Origin: an uncultured Chlamydiae bacterium
GTDB lineage: Bacteria; Chlamydiota; Chlamydiia; Chlamydiales; 2-12-FULL-49-11
Direction: 5' to 3'
Assembly: GCA_937996705.1 (NCBI GenBank)
Contig: CALKUQ010000020.1
Span: forward strand, 62,001 to 126,000
DNA: 64,000 bases
The stretch's first letter is position 1; every line of letters begins with the position of its first letter. The notes below the pieces were generated by a model, which was not told the DNA's origin, ran no database searches, and was given only the letters and a program-made list of their open reading frames with translations. Both the position numbers and the translations under genes were made by a program. Below, in pieces: positions 33,107 through 42,604 of the stretch.

Positions 33107-33886
33107 TTATTCTTGCGTTTTATCAATGTCTGCTGGTGTGAAAATAAGGGTTGCTGTTTCAACAATATCCTCTTCCAGTTTTTCATACTGCTTAGGAGGC
33201 TCTGAAAAAAGTTCCTGTCCTTCTGGCTGCATCTCTTCTTGTAGGACTACTGAGTCTTTTGTCTCTGCTGCAAGTATAGCATCTTCTTCCATCTTCTTGT
33301 ACTTATGAATTGATGCAGAAATGAGAGTTTCTGGGGGTTTCAAAAGATGACTAAATACAGATTCAGAAGGAACTTGTGCTGTTACAAGGGGGGTTCCTTC
33401 AGGAGCTGCTTCCAATTCTCTTTGGACAGTTTCTCTCGCATTTTCATCAAAACCACGCTTTCTACGGAATTTCTGCTTTTTAACTCTCTTTTGAGGATCT
33501 GCTGCAACTTGAGGTTCAGCCTCTTTTACTTGAACCATCTCTTCTGAAGGGCTAGGAAGTTCCACTTGCTTTTCTTCAGACTCTGCTTTCTGTTGTCTGG
33601 AAGCCTCTTTGCCTCCACCTATTTTTATAGACTTCTCTGCTACAGGAGATCTAATTGAAAGCTTAGCTTCCCTGATCTCTCCGATCTCATAGTCATGAAT
33701 AGGGAGAAAAAATGGCTTAGGTTTCTCAAAACATCTATAAAACAGGGCACCGCTGAAAGAAACTATTTCCACAGCATCTACTAAATACTCCTCCTGGCCT
33801 ATATTTTTACTACTTTTTATCGAAAGCTTATAACCTTCTTTAGCTGAAATGATTGTCTCTACTATTGGTTCTCTTGTAAAATTCAC
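33107..33886 (-). CDS. Conserved chlamydial hypothetical protein downstream of gapA (CT504-position)
   Basis: 259 residues. The first about 70 residues look like a compact beta-rich domain (EPIVETIISAKEGYKLSIKSS, VEIVSFSGALFYRCF). The rest is Glu/Lys/Gln-rich, with a very basic KKQKFRRKRGF patch near 150. There is no signal or membrane helix. It occupies the position of C. trachomatis CT504, next to gapA and the ribosomal block. The basic patch could bind nucleic acid or ribosomes, but no function is known. Confidence 0.7.
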   Translation of the reverse strand: MNFTREPIVETIISAKEGYKLSIKSSKNIGQEEYLVDAVEIVSFSGALFYRCFEKPKPFFLPIHDYEIGEIREAKLSIRSPVAEKSIKIGGGKEASRQQKAESEEKQVELPSPSEEMVQVKEAEPQVAADPQKRVKKQKFRRKRGFDENARETVQRELEAAPEGTPLVTAQVPSESVFSHLLKPPETLISASIHKYKKMEEDAILAAETKDSVVLQEEMQPEGQELFSEPPKQYEKLEEDIVETATLIFTPADIDKTQE

Positions 33887-33930
33887 TTTGTCTATCCATT
33901 GTTAAAATTTTTTCTATCATACAATCTATC

Positions 33931-34935
33931 CTAGGATTGTATGTAACGTATCAAATCAACAACTCGATTGGAATAACCCCACTCATTGTCATACCAAGCT
34001 ACCACTTTATGAAAATTTCGATTCAGTTCGATGCTTGCATCTTTGTCGTAAACCGCTGAAAGTGTAGACCCAATAAAGTCTGATGATACTACTTGTTCTT
34101 CTGTATAACCTAAAATCCCCTTTAACTCTCCCTGACTCTTTTTGAGCATAAGTTTTGCAATCTCGTCGTGGGCTACACCTTTTTCAAGCCTTAAAACAAG
34201 ATCTACAACCGATACATCTGAGATCGGCACTCTAAATGCCATCCCTGTAAGCTTCCCTTTGAGCTCTGGGATAACCTTACCAACGGCTTTTGCAGCGCCG
34301 GTTGATGAGGGTATTATATTATTTAAAACTCCTCTGCATCCTCTTATATCCTTTTGATGAGGTCCGTCAACAGTCTTTTGGGTTGCAGTTACTGCATGAA
34401 CAGTTGTCATAAGCCCTTCAATAATGCCGAATTCCTCATGAAGAACTTTAGCAATAGGAGCCAAACAGTTTGTTGTACAAGATGCATTAGAAATCACCTT
34501 GTGCTCAGGATCATCTGGGTCGAACATGCCATGATTAACCCCCATAACAAACATCTTAGCATCCTCGCTTGGAGAGGTAATAACAACCCTCTTTGCACCC
34601 GCTAAAATATGGCTATTAGCTCTTTCTCTTGTAGTAAAAAGACCCGTAGCCTCGACTACTACATCCACATCAAGCTTTCCCCAAGGCAAATCCTTTGGAT
34701 CCTTCTGAGAAAAAACTGGAATTTTCTTATCTGCAACATAAAGAAAATTAGGTTCAAAGTTTACTGGTTTAGTAAAGAACCCATGCACTGAGTCATGCTT
34801 TAAGAGGTAAGCTAACAACTCTGAAGAAAAGAGATCATTAACCGCTACTACGTCGAATTCAGGGTTGTCAGCAAGAGCTCGGAATACTAACCTTCCGATC
34901 CGCCCAAACCCGTTAATACCGACTCGTATCGACAC
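33931..34935 (-). CDS. gapA: Glyceraldehyde-3-phosphate dehydrogenase
   Basis: Glycolytic NAD enzyme, 334 residues, classic length. The Rossmann start is VGINGFGRIGR. Active-site Cys is in NASCTTNCLAP, and His is in TTVHAVTATQ. It is placed directly after rplQ on the same strand (69 bp gap), the chlamydial gene order, and possibly shares its transcript. Confidence 0.97.
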   Translation of the reverse strand: MSIRVGINGFGRIGRLVFRALADNPEFDVVAVNDLFSSELLAYLLKHDSVHGFFTKPVNFEPNFLYVADKKIPVFSQKDPKDLPWGKLDVDVVVEATGLFTTRERANSHILAGAKRVVITSPSEDAKMFVMGVNHGMFDPDDPEHKVISNASCTTNCLAPIAKVLHEEFGIIEGLMTTVHAVTATQKTVDGPHQKDIRGCRGVLNNIIPSSTGAAKAVGKVIPELKGKLTGMAFRVPISDVSVVDLVLRLEKGVAHDEIAKLMLKKSQGELKGILGYTEEQVVSSDFIGSTLSAVYDKDASIELNRNFHKVVAWYDNEWGYSNRVVDLIRYIQS

Positions 34936-35004
34936 TAATGCTCTCCCTTCTTTATGGCATATCCCATGACCTCATTCTACTGAAGACATGGGCGTTTGTA
35001 AAGT

Positions 35005-35433
35005 CTATTCTACGCACTCTATAATACAACAAGGCGCAGAGTCACCGACTCTTCCATTAGATGTTCGAACAATACGAGTATAACCACCCGGTCTCTCTTT
35101 AAACTTAGGACCAATTTTGCCGAAAAGCTCATTCATAACCAATCTGTCACCATTATATACAGAAAGATCACCATTTTTAGCTTTTCTTGCCTCTTTGGAA
35201 TCTAGCTTATTAAACCGAATGCTTAAAAGCTGAAGCACTCTTCTACGATTTTGAAGATTGTCTTCTTTGGCTAAAGTAATCAAAGGCTCTATCACACCTC
35301 TTAGAGCTTTTGCATTTGTCACAGTAGTCTCAATTTTTTGGCTGAGAATAAAAGACTTTGCCATATTCCTCATCATCGCTGTTCGATGAGAAGCATTTCT
35401 ATTTAAACGTGTTCTCTGATTTCTATGTCTCAT
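35005..35433 (-). CDS. rplQ: 50S ribosomal protein L17
   Basis: 142 residues. The conserved N terminus is RNQRTRLNRNASHRTAMMRN, followed by the KALRGVIEPLITLAK helix and PGGYTRI. It is the last ribosomal gene of the large operon and lies 14 bp after rpoA, as in most bacteria. Protein L17 sits near the exit tunnel of the 50S subunit. Confidence 0.96.
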   Translation of the reverse strand: MRHRNQRTRLNRNASHRTAMMRNMAKSFILSQKIETTVTNAKALRGVIEPLITLAKEDNLQNRRRVLQLLSIRFNKLDSKEARKAKNGDLSVYNGDRLVMNELFGKIGPKFKERPGGYTRIVRTSNGRVGDSAPCCIIECVE

Positions 35434-35447
35434 ATGTAATACACTTC

Positions 35448-36533
35448 CTAGTTACTGCTTTCTGAGAGTTGATGAAGGGCATCTTTAATATTATCCCGTG
35501 TGATCCCATACTTAGCTAAATCCATTCCCAAATGTAGTCCCATTTCTTCTAATTTAGCTTTAATCTCATTAAGCGATTTTTTACCAAAATTTCTAAATTT
35601 AAGCATTTCAGGCTCAGCCATAATTACTAACTCAGCAATTGTTTCTATGTTTGCTTGAGATAGACAATTTGTAGATCTAACTGAAAGCTCAATCTCACTG
35701 ATTTTTAAGGCGAGCTTATTAAGAAGCGCATCTCTATCAGTTCCTTCTTCTTCTTGATCTTCTTCATATGTAATTGTTTGGAATTTCAACTCATCGAAAA
35801 CAGAAAGGTGCAAAATACCGATTTGAGCTGCAAATGTAACTGCTTCTTTTGCAGTAATACGCCCGTCTGTTGTAATTTCTAGAACCAAACGATCCATGTC
35901 AGTGTCGCCACCCACACGGCAATTTTCCACAAAATAATTGACTAGACGTACTGGAGAAAAAGTTGCATCAATTAAAATCTCATCTGGCAACTTACTCGCC
36001 AAGTTAAATGCTTCTGAAGGCACATAACCTCTAGCAATCATAACTCGAAATGACATCTGTCTCTTCATTGGCTTTGTTGCTGTGAATATGCACATTTCTG
36101 GATTAACCACTTCAAATTCAGAATGTCCAAGAAGCTCACCTAAAGTGACAACATACTGTCCATCACCTTTATCTATCATTTCTTGGGTAACTTCTAGCTG
36201 TTTAGATACAACTTTCATTCCTCTTGAATTAGCCTCATCTGATACTGGAAGCTTTCTTAAAAGCCCTTTTTTCAAATTCAGAATAATGTGTGTCATATCT
36301 TCAATAACACCTTCTACTCCTGTATACTCATGTGAAACACCTTCCATACAAACAGAAATAATTGCAGGTGCTTCAAGTGATGTGAGCAAAATTCTTCTTA
36401 AAGAATTTCCAACAGTATGTGCAAACCCTTTTTCAAACGGTTCAGCCACAACTCTCGCGCTTCCTTTTGAAGAAGGAGACTCGTCAATCTTAATCTTTGT
36501 CGGCAATTCGAACTTGCCATATTTTATCGCCAT
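35448..36533 (-). CDS. rpoA: RNA polymerase alpha subunit
   Basis: 361 residues. The N-terminal dimerisation domain has EPFEKGFAHTVGNSLRRILL, and the C-terminal UP-element/activator domain ends with LKFRNFGKKSLNEIKAKLEEMG. A flexible acidic linker (EEDQEEEGTD) joins them. All domains are intact. Sequence differs from E. coli in the linker and N-terminal residues, as in other chlamydiae. It lies in the operon between rpsK and rplQ. Confidence 0.97.
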   Translation of the reverse strand: MAIKYGKFELPTKIKIDESPSSKGSARVVAEPFEKGFAHTVGNSLRRILLTSLEAPAIISVCMEGVSHEYTGVEGVIEDMTHIILNLKKGLLRKLPVSDEANSRGMKVVSKQLEVTQEMIDKGDGQYVVTLGELLGHSEFEVVNPEMCIFTATKPMKRQMSFRVMIARGYVPSEAFNLASKLPDEILIDATFSPVRLVNYFVENCRVGGDTDMDRLVLEITTDGRITAKEAVTFAAQIGILHLSVFDELKFQTITYEEDQEEEGTDRDALLNKLALKISEIELSVRSTNCLSQANIETIAELVIMAEPEMLKFRNFGKKSLNEIKAKLEEMGLHLGMDLAKYGITRDNIKDALHQLSESSN

Positions 36534-36561
36534 AATTGTTCTCCCTTAAAAACCCTAAAAA

Positions 36562-36975
36562 TTAAACACGTCTTCTTTTGGGAGGACGGCATCCATTGTG
36601 AGGAATTGGTGTAGTATCAGTGATTGACATTACTGACAATCCTGAACTTACAAGCCCTCTTACAGCTGATTCCCTGCCTGCTCCCGGCCCTTTTAAGGTA
36701 ATATCAACTTCTTTCATACCCATAGACATAGCCAATTTGCCAGCATCTTGCGCTGCAACTGTGGCTGCGAATCCTGAGGATTTACGAGATCCTGAATAAC
36801 CAACTTTTCCAGCAGATGCCCATGCTACAACGTTGCCTGAAGGATCTGTGATCGTAATAATAGTATTGTTAAAAGTTGCTGTAACGTGAGCAACTCCTGT
36901 GAAAACCTGTTTTTTCTTTTTAACTTTTACAGGTTTTTTTTTCATCGCTTGAGCTTGTGATTTTTCCTTTGACAA
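36562..36975 (-). CDS. rpsK: 30S ribosomal protein S11
   Basis: 137 residues. Hallmarks are THNNT-like ATFNNTIITITD and GNVVAWASAG, then the PGAGRESAVRGL and HNGCRPPKRRRV blocks at the C terminus. The N-terminal basic extension (KKKPVKVKKKKQ) is longer than in E. coli. S11 forms part of the 30S platform. rpsD is not downstream, as is usual for chlamydiae. Confidence 0.97.
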   Translation of the reverse strand: MSKEKSQAQAMKKKPVKVKKKKQVFTGVAHVTATFNNTIITITDPSGNVVAWASAGKVGYSGSRKSSGFAATVAAQDAGKLAMSMGMKEVDITLKGPGAGRESAVRGLVSSGLSVMSITDTTPIPHNGCRPPKRRRV

Positions 36976-36995
36976 GGGATATTCTCCTTACATTT

Positions 36996-37373
36996 CTACT
37001 TGGTCGCTATTTTTTTGTTTGCAACTGTTTTCTTTTTACCTTTTCTTGTTCTGGCATTTGTCTTTGTTCTTTGCCCACGAACAGGAAGGCCCAATCTGTG
37101 CCTCATTCCTCTGTAGCAATTAATTGAAACAAGTCGTTTAATATTTTGTTGTACTTCTCGTCTTAAATCCCCTTCAACTACATAAGTAGTTTGAAGATAT
37201 GAAGTGAGTTGAGCTACCTGCGCTTCTGTGAGCTGCTCTGATCTCATGTCTGGATCCAAATTAAGGGCTACTAATACATCTTTTGACCTCTTTAATCCAA
37301 CACCGTAAATGTAAGTCAAAGCAATTTCTAATCGTTTGTTTTTCGGTAGGTCAACCCCAGCTATCCTTGGCAT
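36996..37373 (-). CDS. rpsM: 30S ribosomal protein S13
   Basis: 125 residues. Starts MPRIAGVDLPKNKRLEIALTY and contains GMRHRLGLPVRGQRTKTNAR, the tRNA-contacting tail. It is 25 bp after secY, with no rpmJ (L36) between them, unlike the E. coli order. S13 forms the head bridge to the 50S subunit. Confidence 0.97.
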   Translation of the reverse strand: MPRIAGVDLPKNKRLEIALTYIYGVGLKRSKDVLVALNLDPDMRSEQLTEAQVAQLTSYLQTTYVVEGDLRREVQQNIKRLVSINCYRGMRHRLGLPVRGQRTKTNARTRKGKKKTVANKKIATK

Positions 37374-37397
37374 ACTTAATTCCTGTTTTTATCAAGT

Positions 37398-38762
37398 TTA
37401 CAATTTAACTTTCTTTTTCATCATGAAACCGTCATATCGATTCATGAGTAAATGCGATTCTATTTGCTTCGTTGTATCCAACACGACCCCAATCAATATT
37501 AAAAGCGAGGTCCCACCAAAAAAGTGGCTAATTGTCTGATCAACAGATAACAATCTACTTACAAGAGTCGGTAAAATCGCAATCAACGCTAAAAAAAGCG
37601 CTCCCACAAGCGTTAACCTTCCCATACTTTTCTCTAAGTACTCTTCTGTCGGCTTTCCTTGTCTAACCCCTGGAATAAACGCTCCATTCTTTTTCATGTC
37701 AGATGCGATCTGCTCGGGATGAAACTGCGTAGCCGTCCAAAAGTATGTGAAAAAAACGATTAAAAGTACATACATTAATGTATAAACCCAATTTCCTGGA
37801 GAAAGCATCGCAGCAACTTCCCCAAAAAATCCACTTCTGCCTAAAAACTGGGCCACTGTAGCAGGGAACATCAAAAATGTAGATGCAAAAATAACAGGGA
37901 TCACGCCAGCATAATTAATTTTTAGCGGAATGTATGCGTTATCACCCCTCTCTTCATCCCCAGATGTCCTTCTAGCGTATTGTAGCGGTATTTTTCTAAC
38001 ACCTTGTATCACTAAAATCGTTCCCAAAATGATTGCTACAAAAGCTCCAGCAAGAACAACCAGCGAGGAAAATGTCATCTGTCCTGGTTCCTGCGAATCC
38101 AGATTCAACTGCTTAATAACAGATCCTATTGTTGTTGGAAGAGAAGAGAGAATACCTAGTGTAATGATCATACTCATTCCATTACCGATACCCTTTTCTG
38201 TAATACGCTCACCAATCCACATCAACAAAAGAGTACCTGTTGTCATAGAAACCATGACTAGAAGAAAAAAGAGCCAAGGAATTCCAAACATCTGAACATC
38301 GGCAATTCTTTCGAAAATAATACCAGGTGATGAAAGATTCATATAAACAGCATGTCTTGCAAACAAAGCTGACTGAAAAAGAGCCATTCCTAGAGTAATA
38401 ACTCTAGTCCATTTAGCCTTTTTTCTGTTCGCTTGTGTGCTATTCTCTCTCATCTCTCTTTGCATCGAAGGGACAACTACAGTTAAAACCTGAACTATAA
38501 TCGATGCAGAAATATAAGGCATAACACCGAGCGCAACAACTGTCATGTGCGCAAAGGCGCCACCAGTAAACATATCCATCAATTGAAAAAGATTCTGGCC
38601 ACCACCGGTAGCAAACTGAAACGCTTTCACAACCTCTCTTGCATCAATCCCTGGAACAGGTATATAAGCACCAATCCTGCAAACTGCAAGTAGAAGAAGA
38701 GTAAAAACAATTTTGTCTTTTAACTCTTGGACGGAAAATATTTTTTTGATGGCTGCAATCAT
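37398..38762 (-). CDS. secY: Preprotein translocase subunit SecY
   Basis: Channel-forming subunit of the Sec translocon, 454 residues, with ten hydrophobic helices. Diagnostic are FTLLLLAVCRIGAYIPVPGI at the N terminus and ITEKGIGNGMS; ATQFHPEQIASDMKKNGAFI is the conserved cytoplasmic loop. Overlaps the upstream rplO by 4 nt. It is likely needed to export the signal-bearing proteins in this window. Confidence 0.97.
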   Translation of the reverse strand: MIAAIKKIFSVQELKDKIVFTLLLLAVCRIGAYIPVPGIDAREVVKAFQFATGGGQNLFQLMDMFTGGAFAHMTVVALGVMPYISASIIVQVLTVVVPSMQREMRENSTQANRKKAKWTRVITLGMALFQSALFARHAVYMNLSSPGIIFERIADVQMFGIPWLFFLLVMVSMTTGTLLLMWIGERITEKGIGNGMSMIITLGILSSLPTTIGSVIKQLNLDSQEPGQMTFSSLVVLAGAFVAIILGTILVIQGVRKIPLQYARRTSGDEERGDNAYIPLKINYAGVIPVIFASTFLMFPATVAQFLGRSGFFGEVAAMLSPGNWVYTLMYVLLIVFFTYFWTATQFHPEQIASDMKKNGAFIPGVRQGKPTEEYLEKSMGRLTLVGALFLALIAILPTLVSRLLSVDQTISHFFGGTSLLILIGVVLDTTKQIESHLLMNRYDGFMMKKKVKL

Positions 38763-39214
38763 GAAATGATGCGAATCTCCCCTTTAACTTCTGCAACTTT
38801 TGATTCAACAGACTTAGAGACTGCATTTACTTCTAAAATGAGTTTCTTTGTTAACTGACCGTTTCCTAGAACCTTGATCACTGGTTTTTCTTTGTTTGAA
38901 AGAATGCCACGATCTCTAAGAGACTGAAGATTAACAACATCACCGTCATTAAAATAGGTATTTAAAAGACCCAAGTTGATTGAAAACTCATTGTCTTGAA
39001 ATCTAGTTCTAGAAAATCCTCTAACAGGAATTTTTCTGAAAACAGGTAGCTGTCCACCTTCTGTACCCCAGCGTCTTTTATATCCGGATCGAGCTTTCAT
39101 ACCTTTAGTTCCTCGACCGCAAGTCTTACCCTTACCAGAACCGATACCACGACCAACTCTAATAGGAGAAACTTTTTTTCTGTGTGTGTTTTTCAGCGAA
39201 AATAATTCGATCAT
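38759..39214 (-). CDS. rplO: 50S ribosomal protein L15
   Basis: 151 residues. Contains the RVGRGIGSGKGKTCGRGTKG basic block and the KIPVRGFSR motif. It follows rpsE with a 4-nt overlap. rpmD (L30), which separates rpsE and rplO in many bacteria, is missing here as in Chlamydia. Confidence 0.96.
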   Translation of the reverse strand: MIELFSLKNTHRKKVSPIRVGRGIGSGKGKTCGRGTKGMKARSGYKRRWGTEGGQLPVFRKIPVRGFSRTRFQDNEFSINLGLLNTYFNDGDVVNLQSLRDRGILSNKEKPVIKVLGNGQLTKKLILEVNAVSKSVESKVAEVKGEIRIIS

Positions 39215-39711
39215 ACCTGTTTCCTCTTCTCTAATACTTCTTTTTTGTTCTGTAAAAGGGCAAGTGCTTTAAATGTAGCTCGCACTTGATTACATGCATT
39301 ATTTCCACGTAAGTTTTTGGCAACAACATCTTTTACGCCAACCATCTCTAGTACCGCTCTCACATGAGAACCTGCAATTACACCTGTACCATCGGGAGCA
39401 GTCTTAATAAGAACTCTCGCTCCACCATAAGTTGCTTCAACATCATGAGGAATTGTAGCCCCATCTAATTCAATTGCAACAAGATTCTTAGTTGCATCAC
39501 CAACTGCTTTTCGAATCGAATCTGTCACTTCATTTGCTTTTCCAAATCCCATGCCTACTCGTCCATGTCCATCACCAACAATGACAAGAGCTGAAAAACT
39601 AAATCTTCTTCCCCCTTTCACTACTTTGGCGCAACGGTTAATGAAAAGAACCTTTTCTTGAACATCACTTTTCGGAGCACTTTCTTTAGATCTTGATTTT
39701 TTTTCGGTCAT
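39211..39711 (-). CDS. rpsE: 30S ribosomal protein S5
   Basis: 166 residues. The double-stranded RNA-binding part contains GGRRFSFSALVIVGDGHGRV and GFGKANEVTDSIRKA, and the C-terminal half has GTGVIAGSHVRAVLE. S5 contributes to decoding fidelity and mRNA entry. It is placed between rplR and rplO. Confidence 0.97.
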   Translation of the reverse strand: MTEKKSRSKESAPKSDVQEKVLFINRCAKVVKGGRRFSFSALVIVGDGHGRVGMGFGKANEVTDSIRKAVGDATKNLVAIELDGATIPHDVEATYGGARVLIKTAPDGTGVIAGSHVRAVLEMVGVKDVVAKNLRGNNACNQVRATFKALALLQNKKEVLEKRKQV

Positions 39712-39722
39712 GACATCCTTCT

Positions 39723-40082
39723 TTAAAATAATAATCCACCTTCACGGGCACCATCTGCAAGCGCAGCTAATCTGCCATGATATTTATATCTTCCTCGATC
39801 AAAAACGACCTTGTCGATTTGCTTTTCTTTAGCAACTTTTGCAAGCTCTAAGCCTACCTGTTTTGCTAGTTCTTTGCGATCTTTAATATTATGAAATCTT
39901 TTTTCATAACTTCCGACCCCAACAAGTGTTACATGTCCCTGATCATTAATAATCTGAGCGCTGATATGACGAGCAGAACGAAAAACTGAAAGACGAAGAG
40001 TCTCACATTTTTTGATAGGGTTTCTTACCCTCATCGATCTTCTTTCTCGTTTTATCTTAGTTTTTTTACCTTCGTTTATCAT
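39723..40082 (-). CDS. rplR: 50S ribosomal protein L18
   Basis: 119 residues. Conserved blocks are RVRNPIKKCETLRLSVFRS and HISAQIINDQG, then DRGRYKYHGRLAALADGAR at the C terminus. L18 binds 5S rRNA with L5. It sits 10 bp after rplF. Confidence 0.96.
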   Translation of the reverse strand: MINEGKKTKIKRERRSMRVRNPIKKCETLRLSVFRSARHISAQIINDQGHVTLVGVGSYEKRFHNIKDRKELAKQVGLELAKVAKEKQIDKVVFDRGRYKYHGRLAALADGAREGGLLF

Positions 40083-40092
40083 TTTCTATCCC

Positions 40093-40629
40093 CTACTTTG
40101 CCGTTTTTCCTGCTTTACGTCTTACAATTTCGCCCACGTAACGAATCCCTTTTCCTTTGTAAGGCTCAGGCGGCTTAACAGCTCTAATGCTTGCTGCGAA
40201 CTGACCTACAACTTGCTTGTCAATTCCATTAATAATAATAACGTTGTTTTTCTCAATTTGAACCTGAACTCCGTGCGGAATTGGTAACTGGCTTGGATGA
40301 GAAAATCCAACACTTAAATCTAAACTGTGACCTTTAACGGCTGCTCTAAATCCCACACCAACTAACTCAAGTCTTCTTTCAAATCCTTTAAGCACACCTT
40401 CTACAGCATTAATCACTCGAGTACGATCAAGTCCCAAAAATGGCAACTTCTCTAATTTAGGTCCAGCTGCTACAAAAGCCTCTGCACCTTGGATTGAGAG
40501 AAGGACTCCAGGGGTTAATTTTACATTAAGTTCCCCTTTTGGGCCCTTTACATGTACATTCTCGTCACCTACCAACTTTACTTCGACGTTTTTAGGTATC
40601 TCGATCGGTTTTTTTGCTTGCTTTGACAT
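40093..40629 (-). CDS. rplF: 50S ribosomal protein L6
   Basis: 178 residues, made of two related domains. Typical are KGPKGELNVKL, ALLNN-like TRVINAVEGVLKGFERRLE and the C-terminal PEPYKGKGIRYVGEIVRRK. It is located between rpsH and rplR and contributes to the factor-binding side of the 50S subunit. Confidence 0.97.
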   Translation of the reverse strand: MSKQAKKPIEIPKNVEVKLVGDENVHVKGPKGELNVKLTPGVLLSIQGAEAFVAAGPKLEKLPFLGLDRTRVINAVEGVLKGFERRLELVGVGFRAAVKGHSLDLSVGFSHPSQLPIPHGVQVQIEKNNVIIINGIDKQVVGQFAASIRAVKPPEPYKGKGIRYVGEIVRRKAGKTAK

Positions 40630-40660
40630 TTTTCAACTCCTTTTCCTAAGACCCTAATTC

Positions 40661-41050
40661 TTACCAAATACTACAAATAAGCTCTCCGCCAACTTTCTCT
40701 TGTCTTGCGGATTTACCACTCATTACACCTTTCGACGTCGAAACTACAGCAAGTCCAAGTCCGTTTCGAACTACAGGAACTTCCTGCCATCCGATATAAA
40801 CTCTACGACCAGGCTTTGATTCTCTTTTTAAACCATTAATCAAAGAAAACTTGTTTTGGTGGTATTTTAAAAATACGCGGGTCTCTCTCTGATTTTCATT
40901 CTTAACAAAGTCGAGAACAAATCCAGATTCTTTCAACAATGAAAGAATCGAATTACAATGCTTACTAGAACTAACATCTACATATCGATGTTTTCGCATA
41001 ATGGCATTTCGAATTCTCGTTAGCATGTCAGCTATAGGATCATTAAACAT
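40661..41050 (-). CDS. rpsH: 30S ribosomal protein S8
   Basis: 129 residues. Starts MFNDPIADMLTRIRNA and ends with STSKGVMSGKSARQEKVGGE, both diagnostic. Follows rplE directly; rpsN (S14), which usually separates them, is missing. S8 is a central-domain assembly protein of the 30S subunit. Confidence 0.97.
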   Translation of the reverse strand: MFNDPIADMLTRIRNAIMRKHRYVDVSSSKHCNSILSLLKESGFVLDFVKNENQRETRVFLKYHQNKFSLINGLKRESKPGRRVYIGWQEVPVVRNGLGLAVVSTSKGVMSGKSARQEKVGGELICSIW

Positions 41051-41071
41051 TGTATTAACCTCTTACCTTAT

Positions 41072-41617
41072 TTATTTGGATTTTAAGGGCATGCCCATTA
41101 ATCTTAATAATTCTAAACACTCTTCATCTGTCTGTGCAGATGTAACAAAAGTAATATTCATACCTTGAGAACATTTAACTTTGTCTAAGTCAATTTCCGG
41201 GAAAATCGTCTGATCTTTAATACCTAAAGAATAACAACCTTGTCCATCAGCTTTCTTTTTGAAACCTCTAAAGTCAGGAATCTTTGGAGCACAAATATGC
41301 TCAAATCTGTACATAAAATCATACATTCTATGTCCACGAAGAGTAACTTTTGCACCAATTACTTGACCTTCTCTTAGTTTAAAATTAGAAATAGCTTTTT
41401 TGGATTTTGTTGCCACTGGCTTTTGAGAAGACAGTTTTTTCAAATCTTCCAAGCAATACTCAATTAAATGCTTGTCTTTACTTGCCTCAGCAAGTCCCAT
41501 GCTAATTACAATTTTACGTAATCTAGGAATCTGCATAGGGTTTTTATAAGCAAACTTCTCTTGCAATTGCCCCTTGACTTGTTCCAGATAATGTACTTCT
41601 AATCGTGATTTTTTCAT
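41072..41617 (-). CDS. rplE: 50S ribosomal protein L5
   Basis: 181 residues. Conserved segments are NPMQIPRLRKIVISMGL, KKAISNFKLREGQVIGAKVT and GCYSLGIKDQTIFPEIDLD. L5 carries 5S rRNA into the 50S subunit. It is followed immediately by rpsH, without rpsN between. Confidence 0.97.
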   Translation of the reverse strand: MKKSRLEVHYLEQVKGQLQEKFAYKNPMQIPRLRKIVISMGLAEASKDKHLIEYCLEDLKKLSSQKPVATKSKKAISNFKLREGQVIGAKVTLRGHRMYDFMYRFEHICAPKIPDFRGFKKKADGQGCYSLGIKDQTIFPEIDLDKVKCSQGMNITFVTSAQTDEECLELLRLMGMPLKSK

Positions 41618-41639
41618 AAATAAACTTGCCTATCTTTTT

Positions 41640-41963
41640 CTAAACTTTTCGAACAAAATGTTCTTCGTTATTTTCAGTTCTGTAAAAAATCTCTTTTTTA
41701 TTTTCAGCATTGAATCTAGCTCTCAACTTCACAGGTTTCCCTTGTGCTGCATATTGAACATTAGAAACATGAATGGGAGCTTCAAAACTTACAATAGCCC
41801 CTTTCTTGCCTTCGCCCTGTGGTTTTTGGTGTTTTTTTCTCATATTAACACCTTGAACTACGAGCCTATCCCCGCTTATTGAGAGGATTTTTCCTTCTTT
41901 ACCCTTATCGTTTCCTGCAGTTACAATCACAGGATCGTTCTCTCTTAATCTCGTTTTACCCAT
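41640..41963 (-). CDS. rplX: 50S ribosomal protein L24
   Basis: 107 residues with an N-terminal KOW motif: VIVTAGNDKGKEGKILSI. The loop KKHQKPQGEGKKGAIVSFEA and C-terminal part follow L24 order. It initiates 50S assembly. It is 12 bp after rplN in the operon. Confidence 0.96.
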   Translation of the reverse strand: MGKTRLRENDPVIVTAGNDKGKEGKILSISGDRLVVQGVNMRKKHQKPQGEGKKGAIVSFEAPIHVSNVQYAAQGKPVKLRARFNAENKKEIFYRTENNEEHFVRKV

Positions 41964-41975
41964 ATTCCTCTCACT

Positions 41976-42347
41976 CTAAATAACCTCTGGAGCTAATGAA
42001 ACAATTTTCATAAAGCCTTTTTCTCTAAGTTCCCTAGCAACTGGGCCAAATATCCTAGTCCCTTTTGGGTTCTCCAACTTGTCATCAAGAATCACGCAAC
42101 TATTTACGTAAAACCTGAGATATGAACCGTCTGCTCTTTTTATAGGTTTTTTAACCCGAACAATAACAGCTTTAACTACTTCACCCTTTTTTACTGATGA
42201 TTTAGGCGTGGACTCCTTGACTGAACAAACTATTATGTCACCAATAGATGCATAACGTCTTTTGCTCCCTCCGAGGACCTTAATACATTTCACCTTCTTT
42301 GCGCCTGTATTATCAGCAACTTCTAAACATGCTTCTTGTTGAATCAT
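41976..42347 (-). CDS. rplN: 50S ribosomal protein L14
   Basis: 123 residues. Starts MIQQEACLEVADNTGAKKVK and includes KKGEVVKAVIVRVKKPIKR, then GTRIFGPVARELREKGFMKI at the C terminus. Very conserved. L14 lies at the intersubunit face. Confidence 0.97.
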   Translation of the reverse strand: MIQQEACLEVADNTGAKKVKCIKVLGGSKRRYASIGDIIVCSVKESTPKSSVKKGEVVKAVIVRVKKPIKRADGSYLRFYVNSCVILDDKLENPKGTRIFGPVARELREKGFMKIVSLAPEVI

Positions 42348-42369
42348 TTTATTCGTCTCGATCTATTGT

Positions 42370-42603
42370 TTAACTTGCTAAAACGCGCCATCTTTTCAAT
42401 TTTGAAAGCGGCCTTGTTTCTAATATGGTTACTTCATCGCCAATCTTCAGATTATTTTCATCTGTATGTGCGTAGTACTTCTTCTTTAATTTTACGACTT
42501 TTCCATACTTCGGATGAATTGTCGTACGAATCGCCGTTACAACAACAGTCTTATCCATTTTATTTGAGGTAACAACACCTTTCACTTCTTTTCGGTTGTG
42601 CAC
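42370..42603 (-). CDS. rpsQ: 30S ribosomal protein S17
   Basis: 77 residues with an OB fold: GVVTSNKMDKTVVVTAIR, then HPKYGKVVKLKKKYYAHTDE and TILETRPLSKLKRW. Primary 16S rRNA-binding assembly protein. Starts immediately after the rpmC stop. Confidence 0.96.
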   Translation of the reverse strand: MHNRKEVKGVVTSNKMDKTVVVTAIRTTIHPKYGKVVKLKKKYYAHTDENNLKIGDEVTILETRPLSKLKRWRVLAS

Positions 42604-42604
42604 T